Positions 1-7,327 of a DNA stretch of 7,540 nt are shown here, piece after piece. Position 1 is the first letter of the stretch; the number at the start of each line of letters is the position of its first letter. The DNA lies in the NCBI GenBank assembly GCA_964454295.1, contig CAYVTV010000206.1:1-7540 (forward strand), written 5' to 3'. Source of the stretch: CAYVTV01 sp964454295 (lineage in GTDB: Bacteria; Bacteroidota; Bacteroidia; Bacteroidales; GCA-2748055). The translations under genes and the position numbers were made by a program. The notes below the pieces were generated by a model. The model searched no databases, was not told the origin of the DNA, and worked only from the letters and a program-made list of their open reading frames with translations.

Positions 1-131
1 TAGTATAACGGAGTTTGAAATAAATTTCACCTAAATATGTTATAATGAGGGAAGTTCAATCTTTAATGTATACTATCATGATATTAACTGTTATCAGGTA
101 TGCATCTCATAATCCGGTCTTATTGTCTGCA

Positions 132-560
132 TTATTCTTCCTTACACGGTTCAGGATCACTGCAAAATTCCATCAGCACACCCAAAGTGTATTTGGGATG
201 CAGGAAACCTATTTCCAACCCTTCTGCGCCCTTTCGCGGTTTTGAATCGATAAGCTGAACTCCTTTTTCTTCTGCTTCCAGCAGTGCTTTATTGACATCA
301 GGAACTGCAAATGCAATATGATGAATGCCGGGGCCCTTCCTTTCAATAAATTTTCCAACCGGACCATCAGGATCTGTAGTTTCAAGCAATTCAATTTTTA
401 CCTGACCAAGTTTAAAAAATGCTGTTTTAACTTTCTGGTCATGAATTTCTTCAATTGCATAACAGTTAAGTCCGATAACATTCTCAAAATATTGTATTGC
501 TTCATCAAGATTTTCAACTGCAATACCAATGTGCTCAATGTGAGTAGGCTTCATTTGCAT
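132..560 (-). CDS. mce: Methylmalonyl-CoA epimerase (VOC fold)
   Basis: This 142-residue cytoplasmic enzyme interconverts the (R) and (S) epimers of methylmalonyl-CoA, linking methylmalonyl-CoA mutase to propionyl-CoA/succinyl-CoA metabolism. The sequence has two VOC half-repeats. The first begins with THIEHIGIAV and includes VKTAFFKLG and IELLE. The second begins with GPGIHHIAFAV and ends with LGVLMEF. By comparison with characterised epimerases, the metal ligands should be H10, H81 and E131, with E57 at the position that is Gln in the Propionibacterium enzyme. Length is normal for the family. The start may be Met1 or Met3 (MKPTHIEHIG); both are in frame two codons apart and no Shine-Dalgarno site decides between them. 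The short tail carries two cysteines (C133, C139). No mutase or carboxylase gene is in the window. The 131 bp downstream contain no reading frame with a credible start, so any partner gene lies outside. Family assignment is secure; in vivo role is inferred from it. Confidence 0.93.
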   Translation of the reverse strand: MQMKPTHIEHIGIAVENLDEAIQYFENVIGLNCYAIEEIHDQKVKTAFFKLGQVKIELLETTDPDGPVGKFIERKGPGIHHIAFAVPDVNKALLEAEEKGVQLIDSKPRKGAEGLEIGFLHPKYTLGVLMEFCSDPEPCKEE

Positions 561-630
561 AACTATATCTTATTTTGAATCCTATTTTCTCCAAATCATC
601 TCCATGAAAATCATAACAGAACCGCACTTT

Positions 631-650
631 TATTAAATATCCATTTAATA
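631..650. promoter_or_regulatory. 8-bp-arm inverted repeat, possible operator for mce
   Basis: The arms TATTAAAT (631-638) and ATTTAATA (643-650) are perfect reverse complements separated by 4 bases (ATCC). On the minus strand this repeat begins immediately after the -7-like box at 651-658, so a predicted transcript start for mce would fall inside it. That position suits a repressor site. The stem is made only of A-T pairs and no T-run follows, so it is a poor terminator candidate. Chance occurrence in AT-rich DNA is possible. Confidence 0.35.
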
Positions 651-658
651 CAAAAGTA
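651..658 (-). promoter_or_regulatory. Bacteroidota-type -7 box upstream of mce
   Basis: Read on the minus strand the bases are TACTTTTG, an exact match to the TAnnTTTG element used by the Bacteroidota primary sigma factor. It would give an mce leader of roughly 85-90 nt. I see no convincing TTTG at the -33 position, which lowers confidence. Together with the 183-bp gap between the two minus-strand genes, it suggests that mce is transcribed separately from the large hydrolase gene upstream. Confidence 0.3.
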
Positions 659-743
659 ATCTGATTGTTTTAAAGAAAATAGTTCCTGAAGGAAAAGATG
701 TCAGAATCACAGGTTGTTTTGCAACATAAAAAAGGGTAAAGAG

Positions 744-3700
744 TTAAAAAGTGTTGAGATCTAACCTCACATCCAGAAGTGACTGGTAAATGACATCCTG
801 AATTTTTGTTCTCACATTCATGTCAATCAGCTTCTGATTGTACTGATCGGGATGTATCCTGTTTGAGAGAAATATATACAGCAGGTTATATTCCGGATCC
901 ATCCATGCAATGGTTCCTGTAAAACCTGTATGTCCGTAACTTGAAGGTGATGCCAGCTTACTCGAAGGTCCGTTCTTTTTTGGATCAGGTTCAGGTTTAT
1001 CAAATCCCAATCCTCTGCGATTCCCGTTATTGCAGAAATAGCATGAGGTAAACCGGTTGATAACACTATCATGCATAAAATAGTGACCTCCATAGTCACC
1101 GCCGTTCAAGTAAATCTGCATCATTTTAGCAAGATCATTTGCATTGGAAAATAAACCTGCATGGCCTGAAATACCGCCCAGCATAGAAGCGCCAGGATCA
1201 TGAACGTAGCCCTGAAGAAGTTGCTTCCTGAACACCATATCATTTTCTGTCGGCGCAATCTGATCTTTTGGAAAACGTTTCAGGGGCAGAAATCCAAGGC
1301 TGCCGGCACCGATTTTTGCATAAAAATTATTGTATAATAATGGATAAAACAATTCACCGGTTATGCTCTCTATTATCTGATGGAACAGGTAATTACCAAG
1401 ATCACTGTAAAGATACCGTTTAACAGTTCCCACCGGAGAATCCATAATTACTTTGTAAACAGTGTCTCTGATAGACTTATGTAAATAAATACCATGTGCA
1501 ACCTGTAAGGTGAAGTCAGGAGTGAAGACATCATTACATACATTTTCTTTTAACCTTACATTTTTGTTAATAAACATGTTGTTCCCAATCCTTAAGGGAT
1601 ATTCATCAGAGAATTTTATATTTAAAAGTGCCATTGACGAATCCATAGGTTCAAGCAAGGAGAAATAAAAAGGTATCCATGCCTGTAACCCTGCCTGGTG
1701 GGCAAGGATATCTCCAAGGGTAAGATCAGCTTTATTCGTATTGCAAAATTCAGGCAGGTAATCACAGACAGTACTGTTAAGGTTTACTATCTGTTCTTCA
1801 TAAAGATGCATAAGCAGGGGAAGCGTGGCAGCTATCTTGGTGATGGATGCAAGATCAAAAATATCAGTTAATTCAAGCTTTCTTTTCCCATTATATGAAT
1901 GGTACCCATAGGCTTTATGAAGTACAACTTTACCATAACGTGCCACAAGCACCTGGCATCCCGGAGTGGCTTTTTCTTTAATCGCAACATTTACCAGGCT
2001 GTCGATTCTCTTTAAAATAACTGAATTCATGAGGACTTCCTCAGGAAAACCATATGACAAAGTCTTCAGACAGGAAGAGGGAACAGACAGACCGGTAAAG
2101 AACCTTTCGTTTGCCGATACAGGTAATACACCATTGATCATAAATGCCCCAAAAATACTTTGGGCGGCAAGATATCTGAACTCATCATCATCTTCGAAGG
2201 CCACCAGAACAGAGTTGATTCTTTGAAGATCATTAAATAAACCAAGACTATACGGATTTCCAAACAAACATAAAATAGTATTCCCCTGCAGATCCAACTC
2301 ATTTACGAACCTGATTGTCTGATCTGTAATACCATAGTTTAAGGCTGCCCGTGATGATGTGTTATGAATGCTGACAATTACAGTATTGTATTCTGCCAGT
2401 TTTGCTTTTAATAAGCTGAATTCGGAGTAATCTGCCGATTTTGGAATGAAAAAGGTTTCAATGTTATTGTAAAGATTAAGTGTTACGGAAAACACACTGG
2501 AATCATCAGCGCCAATTGAAAGAGAGGCAATTCTTAAGTTTACATCATTCTTCACCGGAAGCGAAGAATATTCATTCTTAACAATAGTTAGAGAACCTCT
2601 TATAAGCTCTCTCTTAAAAGCATTATAAAAAGGTGAGTTCAGTTCCTCAACCAAAGACTCTGTATTAATCGCCTCCGTTTTAGTAATCCCTGACCATGCT
2701 TTGGCCATGAGAATTTTTCTGCAACGCTTATCAATTTCCTCTTGAGTAATATTACCTTTTCTTACTTCCCTCTTAATATAATTAACTGCCTTATCTACAT
2801 CTGAAGGCATAAGCAGGATATCGTTACCGGCCATAAAAGCCCGGACTTCAAGTTCACCGGGTTTATAATAATCACTTACTCCTTTCATATTCAGTGCATC
2901 AGAAATGATAAGCCCTTTAAATTCCATCTTATCTTTCAGCATCGTGGTAACAATTGCGGGAGAGAGAGATGATGCGAGATCTGTAGTTGAATCAATGGAG
3001 GGAATATTCAAATGAGCAGTCATAACGGCGGGTATTCCGTTTGAAATGCAATACCTGAAAGGAAACAATTCAACAGAATCAAGCCTTTCCCTTGAATGAG
3101 CCAAAACGGGTAATGTATAATGGGAATCAGAATCGGTATCACCATGACCCGGAAAATGTTTTAAGCATGCAATTATTCCTGCATCCTCAAGTCCTCTCGC
3201 ATAATTATTAGCTTTCAAGGCTACATTTATCCTGTCCTCCCCAAAGGATCTGACATTAATGACAGGATTCCGCGGATTATTGTTGATATCGGCAACCGGC
3301 GCAAAATTCATATGAACGCCAAGTCGTTTCAATTGATTACCAATATGATATCCCATCTGATATATTAACTCATCATTTCTTAAAGCGCCAAGACTCATCT
3401 GGCGGGGATATGAGATAGTACTATCGAGCCGCATACCCAAACCCCATTCTGCATCCATTGCAATCAGGAGAGGAGTTTTAGCAATACTTTGAAAATGGTT
3501 GGTCATAATCGCTTGTCTTACAGGCCCTCCCTGAAAAAAAACTATGCCCCCAATATTATTTTTTCTTATGATATCAGATACAGATTTTACATGTTCATCT
3601 CCTTTGTTTGAATAGGCAGCAATCATTATCAATTGTCCGATTTTCTCCTCTACTGAAAGGGTTCTTAGAACAGAGTCGGCCCACTCCCCCTTTCCTCCAA

Positions 3701-3833
3701 TAAATAAGGGATCTGTCTGTCCTGCAATTTTTAAATCTTCAGAAATTAATATTCGCCCGCTGTTTTTTTCAAAAGCAGTAAAACTTATAGAAAGAAAAAG
3801 CAGAACAAAAAACTGAATCAGGTATTTTCTCAT
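744..3833 (-). CDS. Exported NagZ-type GH3 fused to serine hydrolase (beta-lactamase fold)
   Basis: This 1029-residue protein has a type I signal peptide (basic MRK, then a hydrophobic stretch to about A20) with no lipobox, so it is probably periplasmic. Residues about 50-380 are a GH3 catalytic barrel. KHFPGHG lies at 225-231, followed by the D236-S-H238 dyad that marks NagZ-type beta-N-acetylglucosaminidases, where His is the acid/base. ISDALNM contains the likely nucleophile D312, and R195-SFG is the conserved substrate loop. Residues about 410-590 resemble the GH3 second domain. Residues about 605-1020 form a serine hydrolase of the class C beta-lactamase/AmiE fold, with S663-x-x-K666 (SITK), Y809-S-D811 and H968-T-G970. 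All expected catalytic residues of both halves are present, so both are likely active. The likely substrates are GlcNAc-MurNAc-peptides, with the C-terminal half acting as an N-acetylmuramyl-L-alanine amidase or as an esterase/transpeptidase-like enzyme. The substrate of that half cannot be fixed from sequence. It is transcribed divergently from the tricorn-like peptidase gene. Confidence 0.9.
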   Translation of the reverse strand: MRKYLIQFFVLLFLSISFTAFEKNSGRILISEDLKIAGQTDPLFIGGKGEWADSVLRTLSVEEKIGQLIMIAAYSNKGDEHVKSVSDIIRKNNIGGIVFFQGGPVRQAIMTNHFQSIAKTPLLIAMDAEWGLGMRLDSTISYPRQMSLGALRNDELIYQMGYHIGNQLKRLGVHMNFAPVADINNNPRNPVINVRSFGEDRINVALKANNYARGLEDAGIIACLKHFPGHGDTDSDSHYTLPVLAHSRERLDSVELFPFRYCISNGIPAVMTAHLNIPSIDSTTDLASSLSPAIVTTMLKDKMEFKGLIISDALNMKGVSDYYKPGELEVRAFMAGNDILLMPSDVDKAVNYIKREVRKGNITQEEIDKRCRKILMAKAWSGITKTEAINTESLVEELNSPFYNAFKRELIRGSLTIVKNEYSSLPVKNDVNLRIASLSIGADDSSVFSVTLNLYNNIETFFIPKSADYSEFSLLKAKLAEYNTVIVSIHNTSSRAALNYGITDQTIRFVNELDLQGNTILCLFGNPYSLGLFNDLQRINSVLVAFEDDDEFRYLAAQSIFGAFMINGVLPVSANERFFTGLSVPSSCLKTLSYGFPEEVLMNSVILKRIDSLVNVAIKEKATPGCQVLVARYGKVVLHKAYGYHSYNGKRKLELTDIFDLASITKIAATLPLLMHLYEEQIVNLNSTVCDYLPEFCNTNKADLTLGDILAHQAGLQAWIPFYFSLLEPMDSSMALLNIKFSDEYPLRIGNNMFINKNVRLKENVCNDVFTPDFTLQVAHGIYLHKSIRDTVYKVIMDSPVGTVKRYLYSDLGNYLFHQIIESITGELFYPLLYNNFYAKIGAGSLGFLPLKRFPKDQIAPTENDMVFRKQLLQGYVHDPGASMLGGISGHAGLFSNANDLAKMMQIYLNGGDYGGHYFMHDSVINRFTSCYFCNNGNRRGLGFDKPEPDPKKNGPSSKLASPSSYGHTGFTGTIAWMDPEYNLLYIFLSNRIHPDQYNQKLIDMNVRTKIQDVIYQSLLDVRLDLNTF

Positions 3834-3858
3834 GTATCTTAATATATCATATTTCCTG

Positions 3859-3866
3859 CAAAAATA
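3859..3866 (-). promoter_or_regulatory. Bacteroidota-type -7 box for the GH3/serine hydrolase gene
   Basis: The minus-strand bases are TATTTTTG, an exact TAnnTTTG match lying 25 bp upstream of the start codon, giving a short leader of about 20 nt. A weak CCTG sits 19 bp further upstream in place of the usual TTTG -33 element. TTCCTG (3853-3858) and CAGGAA (3886-3891) form a perfect 6-bp inverted repeat on either side of the box. Confidence 0.4.
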
Positions 3867-3892
3867 GCATTATGTAAAAAATATTCAGGAAT

Positions 3893-3908
3893 ATGTTATA
3901 AACAACAT
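3893..3908. promoter_or_regulatory. Inverted repeat midway between the divergent promoters
   Basis: ATGTT (3893-3897) and AACAT (3904-3908) flank ATAAAC. The site lies about 20 bp upstream of the plus-strand -7 box and about 27 bp beyond the minus-strand box, so a protein bound here could touch both promoters. The arms are only 5 bp in very AT-rich DNA, so this is a weak candidate. Confidence 0.2.
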
Positions 3909-3928
3909 GGAAAAAATTTAAAAAGAAA

Positions 3929-3936
3929 TATATTTG
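3929..3936 (+). promoter_or_regulatory. Bacteroidota-type -7 box for the tricorn-like gene
   Basis: The bases TATATTTG match TAnnTTTG exactly and end 17 bp before the ATG at 3954, predicting a very short leader of about 10-15 nt. No Shine-Dalgarno sequence is present; the leader is A/T-rich, as is usual in this phylum. No clear TTTG -33 element is visible. Confidence 0.4.
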
Positions 3937-3953
3937 AAAAAATAAATTTTATT

Positions 3954-6900
3954 ATGAAATACGCAATAATTATTCTACTGTTATATTTACAAACCTTCTT
4001 TATGGTGTCTTCACAGGAGCAGGCACGGGTTATGCGATTCCCTGCCATACATGGTAACCTGATTGTATTCAGCTTTGCAGGTGATCTCTATGCAGTTGAC
4101 GTACAGGGTGGACTGGCAAGAAAACTCACCAGTCACATTGGTTATGAAATGTTCCCGGGATTTTCACCCGATGGAAAACACATAGCTTTCACAGGTCATT
4201 ATGACGGAAATACGGAGGTTTATAAAATTCCTGCGGAGGGAGGAATCCCACAGAGGCTTACCTTTACTCCTACCCTTGACAGAGATGATATTGCCGACAG
4301 AATGGGTCCCAATAATATTGTAATGGGCTGGACTCCTGATGGGAAACATATAACCTACAGATCAAGAAAACAATCTTTTAATGATTTTAAAGGGCAATTA
4401 TTCAATGTGCCGGCAAATGGGGGGCTATCCAATGAGATAGCATTATCAACCGGAGGATTTTGTTCCTATTCCCCTGATGGGGGAAAGCTTGCCTTTAACC
4501 GGGTATTCAGGGAATTCAGAACCTGGAAGTATTACCAGGGAGGGATGGCTGACGATATTCGTATTTTTGATATGAAGAGCGGAAAAATTGACATTGTTGC
4601 ACAAAGCGATAATCAGGATATATTCCCCATGTGGATTGGTGATGAAATCTATTTTCTGTCAGACAGGGAAAGAAGAATGAATTTATATGTATATAATCTG
4701 ACATTAAAAACAACGGAAAAACTGACCGATTTTGAGGATTATGATATAAAATTCCCTTCACACAGTAAGGATAACATAGTTTTTGAAAAAGGCGGGTATA
4801 TTTTCAGATATGATATCAGACAAAGAAAAGCCGAACAGGTTCAGATAAGAATTGCTGATGATCATCTTTATGCCAGGACAGAGATCAGGGATGTAAGCAA
4901 AAACATTCGTTCATCCGATATCTCCCCGAACGGAGAACGAATAGTATTCTCTGCACGCGGAGAAGTTTTCAGCGTTCCCGGCAAAAAAGGAATAACATAT
5001 AACTTAACCCAATCTCCGGGCATACACGAGAGAAATGTTTCCTGGTCGCCCGATGGGAAATGCATTGCATTCATTTCCGATAAATCCGGTGAATTTGAAA
5101 TTTACATTCAGAAACAGGATGGTTCCGAACCTGCAAAAAAGATCACACAAGACGCTGACACTTATATCTTTAATTACCAATGGTCTCCCGACAGTAAGAA
5201 AATGCTTTATCACGACCGTAAACTCAGGCTGAATATGGTTGATATTGAAACAGGTAAGCTTACACTTGTTGAACAGGGTGAATATGGCCATTTAAGCAGT
5301 TATGACTGGTCGCCCGATAATAAATGGATCGTATATGATTACCCGACAGACAATAATTATAGCATGATAAAGATATATAACGTTGAAACAGGTAAAAAAT
5401 TTGATGTTACGGATAACTGGTATAATTCAGGAAATCCTGTATTTTCGTCTGACGGGAAATACCTGTTATTTGTTTCTGCCAGAGATTTCAACCCTGTATA
5501 CAGCCATCTTGAATGGAATCATGCCTATGTTGACATGTATAAAATCTATCTTGTCACACTGTCAGCGGATACACCAAATCCATTCGGACCTGAAAACGAT
5601 GTGGTTTTAACGGAAGAAAAACCGAAAAAACCGGATGTAAAGGATTCATCTGCCGAAACGGTAAAGGTCAGGATTGATACGGAAAATATTCGGCACAGGA
5701 TCATCACTTTACCGGTATCAGCTTCTATGTATTATAATGTAGAATGTATTGGTAATAAGATTTATTTTACCGAATTACAAAAGGGAACAGGAACAACAGT
5801 AAAAATGTATGACCTTAAACAGAAAAAAGAGACTGAACTGGGCAGAAATATGCAATATGTAATATCAGCAAATGGGGAAAAAATGCTGGTAAGTGTGAAT
5901 AACCAATATGAGGTTATTGACCTGCCACTAGCTAAAGTCACTATAAATGAACCTGTTGACCTTTCAGGCTTAAAAGCAGAAGTTGTATATGCAGAAGAAT
6001 GGCAACAAATATTTGATGAAAGTTGGAGACAAATGAGAGATTTCTTTTATGTTGAAAATATGCATGGTGTTAACTGGCAGAAAATGAGAGAGAAATACGG
6101 CGAGATGGTACCATATATCCGGCACAGAGATGACCTTACGTATATTATCGGGGAGATGATCGGAGAACTGAATATAGGTCACGCTTATATTAACAGTGGA
6201 GAAAAACCGGTTCCTGACAGGATAAAAACAGGATTACTGGGCGCCAGTCTTAGCAAGCATTCATCAGGGTATTTCAGGATAGACAACATTCTGACCGGGG
6301 CTAACTGGGATACTTCATTACGTTCTCCTCTTACTGAGATCGGTGTTAATGTTAAAGAGGGAGATTACATTCTTTCTGTAAATGGCAATTCACTTAAAGA
6401 TGTTAAGGATATCTACACAGCCCTGGTCGGACAATCTGATAAACCTGTTGAACTGACAGTTAATACCCTGCCTTTGGATGAGGGCAGCAGGAAAGTTATT
6501 GTCACACCTGTCGGGGATGAGTCGGGATTATTCTATTATAACCGGGTACAGAAAAATATTGAATATGTAAGTAAAAAAACCAATGGAGAGGTAGGTTACC
6601 TCCATATACCGGATATGATATCAACCGGACTAAATGAATTTGCGAAATACTTCTATCCCCAGTTGAATAAGAAAGGGCTGATCATTGACGGAAGAGGTAA
6701 TGGAGGAGGTAATGTTTCCCCGATGATCATTGAACGCCTTCAGAGAGAGTTAACCCGTGCCAACACAGCCAGAAACCGTGTTGGCGGCACACCTGTGCCT
6801 TCAAAGATGATGACAGGACCTAAGGTCTTGCTGGTTGATCAGTATTCCGCTTCTGACGGAGACTTGTTTCCCTATGCATTTAAGAAACATGAACTGGGAA

Positions 6901-7193
6901 CGGTAATAGGTACCCGAACCTGGGGTGGTGTGGTTGGTATAACAGGGAGTCTTCCGTTCATTGACGGGCAGGATCTCCGAAAACCTGAATTCGCCTCCTA
7001 CTCTTCAGAAAAGAGTGAATGGATCATTGAAGGGTATGGTGTTCAACCTGATATCTGGATCGACAATGACCCTCACCAGGAATATTTAGGAAATGATTTT
7101 CAGTTGGATAAAGCTATTGAAGTAATTAAAGAGCAATTGAAGGATTATAAGCCGCTTCCTGCAGTTCCGGATCCGCCGGATAAAAGTAAGTGA
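3954..7193 (+). CDS. Exported tricorn-type peptidase (beta-propellers, PDZ, S41-like core)
   Basis: This 1079-residue protein matches archaeal tricorn protease (about 1070 residues) in length and domain order. A signal peptide (MKYAIIILLLY to about S20) predicts export, unlike the cytoplasmic archaeal enzyme. Residues about 25-670 form two beta-propellers with recurrent SPDGK-type blades near 71, 127, 173, 324, 365, 411, 453 and 498. A Lys/Glu/Pro-rich insert lies at about 554-570. The C1 helical domain spans about 680-745, the PDZ domain about 755-855 (VKEGDYILSVNG), and the C2 catalytic domain about 860-1060. Likely catalytic residues are H743 (IGHAY), S967 (SAS-DGD) and E1026 (EGYGVQPDI), corresponding to tricorn H746, S965 and E1023. 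The position of tricorn S745 is Gly742 here. In the archaeal family the enzyme degrades oligopeptides to di- to tetrapeptides; a periplasmic peptide-trimming role here is inferred. The start is set by the signal peptide and the -7 box just upstream. It is divergent from the GH3/serine hydrolase gene. Confidence 0.92.
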   Translation: MKYAIIILLLYLQTFFMVSSQEQARVMRFPAIHGNLIVFSFAGDLYAVDVQGGLARKLTSHIGYEMFPGFSPDGKHIAFTGHYDGNTEVYKIPAEGGIPQRLTFTPTLDRDDIADRMGPNNIVMGWTPDGKHITYRSRKQSFNDFKGQLFNVPANGGLSNEIALSTGGFCSYSPDGGKLAFNRVFREFRTWKYYQGGMADDIRIFDMKSGKIDIVAQSDNQDIFPMWIGDEIYFLSDRERRMNLYVYNLTLKTTEKLTDFEDYDIKFPSHSKDNIVFEKGGYIFRYDIRQRKAEQVQIRIADDHLYARTEIRDVSKNIRSSDISPNGERIVFSARGEVFSVPGKKGITYNLTQSPGIHERNVSWSPDGKCIAFISDKSGEFEIYIQKQDGSEPAKKITQDADTYIFNYQWSPDSKKMLYHDRKLRLNMVDIETGKLTLVEQGEYGHLSSYDWSPDNKWIVYDYPTDNNYSMIKIYNVETGKKFDVTDNWYNSGNPVFSSDGKYLLFVSARDFNPVYSHLEWNHAYVDMYKIYLVTLSADTPNPFGPENDVVLTEEKPKKPDVKDSSAETVKVRIDTENIRHRIITLPVSASMYYNVECIGNKIYFTELQKGTGTTVKMYDLKQKKETELGRNMQYVISANGEKMLVSVNNQYEVIDLPLAKVTINEPVDLSGLKAEVVYAEEWQQIFDESWRQMRDFFYVENMHGVNWQKMREKYGEMVPYIRHRDDLTYIIGEMIGELNIGHAYINSGEKPVPDRIKTGLLGASLSKHSSGYFRIDNILTGANWDTSLRSPLTEIGVNVKEGDYILSVNGNSLKDVKDIYTALVGQSDKPVELTVNTLPLDEGSRKVIVTPVGDESGLFYYNRVQKNIEYVSKKTNGEVGYLHIPDMISTGLNEFAKYFYPQLNKKGLIIDGRGNGGGNVSPMIIERLQRELTRANTARNRVGGTPVPSKMMTGPKVLLVDQYSASDGDLFPYAFKKHELGTVIGTRTWGGVVGITGSLPFIDGQDLRKPEFASYSSEKSEWIIEGYGVQPDIWIDNDPHQEYLGNDFQLDKAIEVIKEQLKDYKPLPAVPDPPDKSK

Positions 7194-7215
7194 GAAGGGG
7201 ACAAAGACAGTGGAT

Positions 7216-7287
7216 GAGTGGTTAAGTGGTTACGTGGTTGAGTATTTGAGTAATTGAGTAATTGAGTAATTGAGTAATTGAGTAATT
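7216..7287. repeat. Tandem array of nine 8-bp units, degenerate at the gene-proximal end
   Basis: Five perfect copies of GAGTAATT occupy 7248-7287. In the same 8-bp register they are preceded by GAGTATTT (7240), ACGTGGTT (7232), AAGTGGTT (7224) and GAGTGGTT (7216). A further weak copy, CAGTGGAT, lies at 7208 and a partial GAGT follows at 7288. The array starts 22 bp after the tricorn-like stop codon. There are no spacers, so it is not a CRISPR array. On the plus strand the unit gives stops in every frame; on the minus strand it gives none. Copy number could change by slipped-strand replication. Confidence 0.93.
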
Positions 7288-7302
7288 GAGTGCAGTGTGC
7301 CC

Positions 7303-7315
7303 TGCCCCGGGGGCA
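7303..7315. repeat. Short GC-rich palindrome
   Basis: TGCCCC (7303-7308) and GGGGCA (7310-7315) are perfect reverse complements around a single G, an isolated GC-rich island in AT-rich DNA. In RNA it could form only a 4-5-bp stem with a small loop. The following bases (ACAATTAAATA) lack a T-run, so it is not a standard intrinsic terminator for the peptidase gene. Confidence 0.5.
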
Positions 7316-7327
7316 ACAATTAAATAG

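Noticed and set aside
1..131. Possible start of another minus-strand gene downstream of mce
   Set aside because: Every minus-strand ATG in this stretch reaches a stop within about nine codons. TGAAAT-AA-ATTTCA at 16-29 has too short a loop and stem to call a terminator.
45..245. Plus-strand 66-codon reading frame at the left end
   Set aside because: It runs antisense into the well-supported epimerase gene, has no recognisable domain, and its composition looks like reverse-strand coding shadow.
318..578. Plus-strand 86-codon frame opposite mce
   Set aside because: It lies wholly antisense over the epimerase coding region and its Phe/Asn/Cys-rich translation is typical of a shadow frame.
683..694. 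TTCC-TGAA-GGAA hairpin as terminator of the GH3/serine hydrolase gene
   Set aside because: The stem is only 4 bp and the T-rich tract after it on the minus strand is interrupted. GTTG...CAAC near 713-725 is equally weak.
744..3833. Resistance beta-lactamase
   Set aside because: The SxxK/YSD/HTG domain is fused to a NagZ-type glycosidase and has a long insert, so a wall-fragment hydrolase role is more likely than antibiotic resistance.
3954..7193. TolB or dipeptidyl-peptidase assignment based on the propeller repeats
   Set aside because: The PDZ domain and the S41-like C-terminal core with IGHAY, SASDGD and EGYGVQPDI motifs fit tricorn; there is no alpha/beta-hydrolase GxSxG domain as in S9 peptidases.
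7216..7287. CRISPR array
   Set aside because: The 8-bp units are directly contiguous with no spacers, and no cas gene is present.
7303..7315. Intrinsic terminator for the tricorn-like gene
   Set aside because: The palindrome has a single-base centre, giving a short stem in RNA, and no T-run follows on the plus strand.
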